Source: an uncultured Allobaculum sp.
GTDB lineage: Bacteria > Bacillota_I > Bacilli_A > Erysipelotrichales > Erysipelotrichaceae
DNA length: 7,023 nt
Assembly (NCBI GenBank): GCA_948467695.1
Contig: CAOKFJ010000091.1
Location: forward strand, 1-7,023
Direction of reading: 5' to 3'
In this document: piece after piece, positions 5,751-7,023 of the stretch
How the letters are laid out: each line of letters opens with the position of its first letter
How positions within the stretch are numbered: position 1 is the first letter of the stretch
Notes under the pieces: model-generated
What the model was told of the DNA's origin: nothing
Seen by the model: only the letters and a program-made list of their open reading frames with translations
The model's database searches: none
Program-made: the position numbers and the translations under genes

Positions 5751-6950
5751 ATGAAACACCTGCACCGCTTTGCGGCAGCTGCCGCAAGCGCCGCGCTGCT
5801 GCTTGGAACAGCCGCGCCTCTGTTTGCCCGGGACGATGATCCAACCGCTTCGCCAACGGGCAAAATCTCCCAGCCAGGAGAAGCAAAAGACTTCCTGGAC
5901 GAAAACGACAAAATCATTTCGGATCAGGACACACCGGTAAAAGCCGGAGAAACCGCAAACTTCCAGCTTGAATCCAATCTTCCCTCCGACATTCTCAGCA
6001 AAGGCGTCACCCTGATTGAAATCGGTGACGATGATCCGCGCGAACAGAGAATGGAAGGCAGATACGAGATCACCTTCCACGATGTCATGGATGCAGAATT
6101 CACGCCGAATCTGGATGCGCTCAAAGTTTTTGTCGGCGATAAGGAAATCCCGCAAGAGGGCACAGTTGACGGCAAAACCGTTCCCTTCTATACAGTAAGC
6201 GCTGTGGAGAACATCGCTGAGGGCAAATCGTTTACGGTCACGCTCAACATCGTCAATCTCTTCAACGCGCATGAAATCGACATGACCGATTTTGGCGCAG
6301 CAAAAGAAGACGGAACAAAAAGCGTGACAAAACTCTTCGTACGCTATTCCGCAAAACTCGAGGAAGAACTCACCCATGGACGCTACATCAACAGTGTCTG
6401 GGCAACCGATACAGCAGACAAAGAAAAACCGGAAGAACCGCCTTTCGTCGATACGGAATTCTCCCGCCTCGAGATCACCAAAAAATCGACCCCGACTGAA
6501 GGTGAAGACGGCAATCCGGTTGATGGCGCAAAACTGGATGGCGCCATTTTCCAGCTGTACAAAGCAATTGACAACAAAGACGGCACCTTCACCCAGGGCG
6601 AAGCCTATGGCGATCCTGTCACCACCGGCGACCTTGAAAACACCGCAGAAGATGAGACCGGTATGGCGATTTTCAACAATGTGCCTGTCGGTCATTACTA
6701 TATCGTCGAAACAAAAGCCCCGGATGGATTCATCATCCTCAAAGAACCTGTACTCGTTGACCTGCGTGCCGACAAAAACGGCTCATACGTCATCGAAAGC
6801 GAAATTCTCAACACCAACATCCCCGAAACTGGTGGCGCGGGAACGTTCATGTACACCATGGCAGGCGCCGCTCTTGTCGGTTCCGCTGTTGTGATTATGG
6901 CCCTTCGCCGCAGATCGAAAAACGATGCGGATGAAGAAGCCGCCAGCTAA
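5751..6950 (+). CDS. Secreted, sortase-anchored pilin-like surface protein (D2 + CnaB/SpaA domains)
   Basis: This 399-aa protein should be exported by Sec and attached to the cell wall or a pilus by a sortase. Residues 1-27 are a signal peptide (basic start, Ala/Leu core, likely cleavage after LFA). Residues about 62-235 resemble the fimbrial isopeptide-formation D2 domain (ETANFQLESNLP, YEITFHDVMDAEF, LFVRYSAKLEEE). Residues about 236-356 are a CnaB/SpaA-type domain. There Lys244/245 (LEITKK), Glu320 of the E-box (YYIVETKAPDGF) and Asn354 or Asn356 could form an internal Lys-Asn bond. The C-terminus is a classic sorting signal: IPETG (357-361), a hydrophobic span (365-385) and an RRRSK tail. 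AAAGGAGA lies 5-6 nt before the ATG at 5751, which is preferred over a TTG at 5736. It lacks the N1 domain and VYPK-type pilin motif of major backbone pilins, so it may be a minor pilin or a plain surface protein. No sortase gene is in the window. Confidence 0.9.
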   Translation: MKHLHRFAAAAASAALLLGTAAPLFARDDDPTASPTGKISQPGEAKDFLDENDKIISDQDTPVKAGETANFQLESNLPSDILSKGVTLIEIGDDDPREQRMEGRYEITFHDVMDAEFTPNLDALKVFVGDKEIPQEGTVDGKTVPFYTVSAVENIAEGKSFTVTLNIVNLFNAHEIDMTDFGAAKEDGTKSVTKLFVRYSAKLEEELTHGRYINSVWATDTADKEKPEEPPFVDTEFSRLEITKKSTPTEGEDGNPVDGAKLDGAIFQLYKAIDNKDGTFTQGEAYGDPVTTGDLENTAEDETGMAIFNNVPVGHYYIVETKAPDGFIILKEPVLVDLRADKNGSYVIESEILNTNIPETGGAGTFMYTMAGAALVGSAVVIMALRRRSKNDADEEAAS

Positions 6951-7023
6951 CTAAACAAAGCTGAATCCTCTATCCTTCCTAGCGAGATATCTCAACTACC
7001 TCAACCCTAAGTCCCATAGATAC
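6951..7023. other. Short tail after the surface-protein gene
   Basis: There is no plus-strand ATG and no terminator hairpin with a T run. A 10-bp palindrome, GAGATATCTC, lies at 6984-6993. On the minus strand, one frame is open from the window edge to TAG at 6981-6979 (ending GLRVEVVEISR) and could be the last codons of a convergent gene. That is too short to judge. Confidence 0.3.

Noticed and set aside
5700..6695. 331-residue minus-strand frame opposite the surface-protein gene
   Set aside because: The plus strand carries a signal peptide, E-box and sorting signal; this frame is its Phe/Cys-rich mirror image.
6984..6993. GAGATATCTC palindrome as a terminator or operator
   Set aside because: It has no loop and no T run, and there is no linked promoter; a 10-bp palindrome is easily due to chance.

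Overview
This is about 7 kb of bacterial DNA that looks like a low-to-mid GC Firmicute. I infer an Erysipelotrichia-like gut bacterium from the Gram-positive Shine-Dalgarno sites, a sortase-type surface protein, a DinF/NorM-like MATE exporter and the mix of housekeeping genes; no single sequence proves this. There are no rRNA or tRNA genes, CRISPR arrays or complete insertion sequences.

Layout. Positions 1-2047 are read on the minus strand. A branched-chain amino acid aminotransferase (ilvE) is followed after 23 nt by a hexapeptide-repeat sugar O-acetyltransferase, then by a 73-residue acidic protein I do not recognise, and the unit ends at a hairpin terminator at 5-38. Positions 2148-3762 hold a second minus-strand unit: a MATE-family efflux protein with its own terminator, a candidate promoter, and an inverted repeat over the -10/+1 region that could be an operator. 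Positions 3707-4211 are a 505-base divergent gap. It holds a possible 57-residue small ORF on the plus strand, a hairpin with a repeated 10-mer, a 33-base pure pyrimidine run, and an extended -10 promoter for the next gene.

Positions 4212-5219 are asnA (ammonia-dependent aspartate-ammonia ligase) on the plus strand, closed by a strong terminator at 5291-5328. Positions 5329-5750 hold no confident protein gene. They contain an AT-rich promoter-like segment and then three strong hairpins that abut with no unpaired base between them (5541-5648). An upstream segment can compete for the first hairpin. This is the best candidate here for an undescribed element, either a leader RNA of the next gene or a small RNA. 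Positions 5751-6950 encode a secreted, cell-wall-anchored pilin-like protein with a signal peptide, a D2-like isopeptide domain, a CnaB/SpaA-like domain with an E-box, and an IPETG sorting signal. The last 73 bases show no terminator and may include the end of a convergent gene.

The genes do not form one pathway. ilvE and asnA are amino acid metabolism, the MATE protein is export, and the last gene is cell surface. The novelty, if any, lies in the non-coding stretches at 3707-4211 and 5380-5750.
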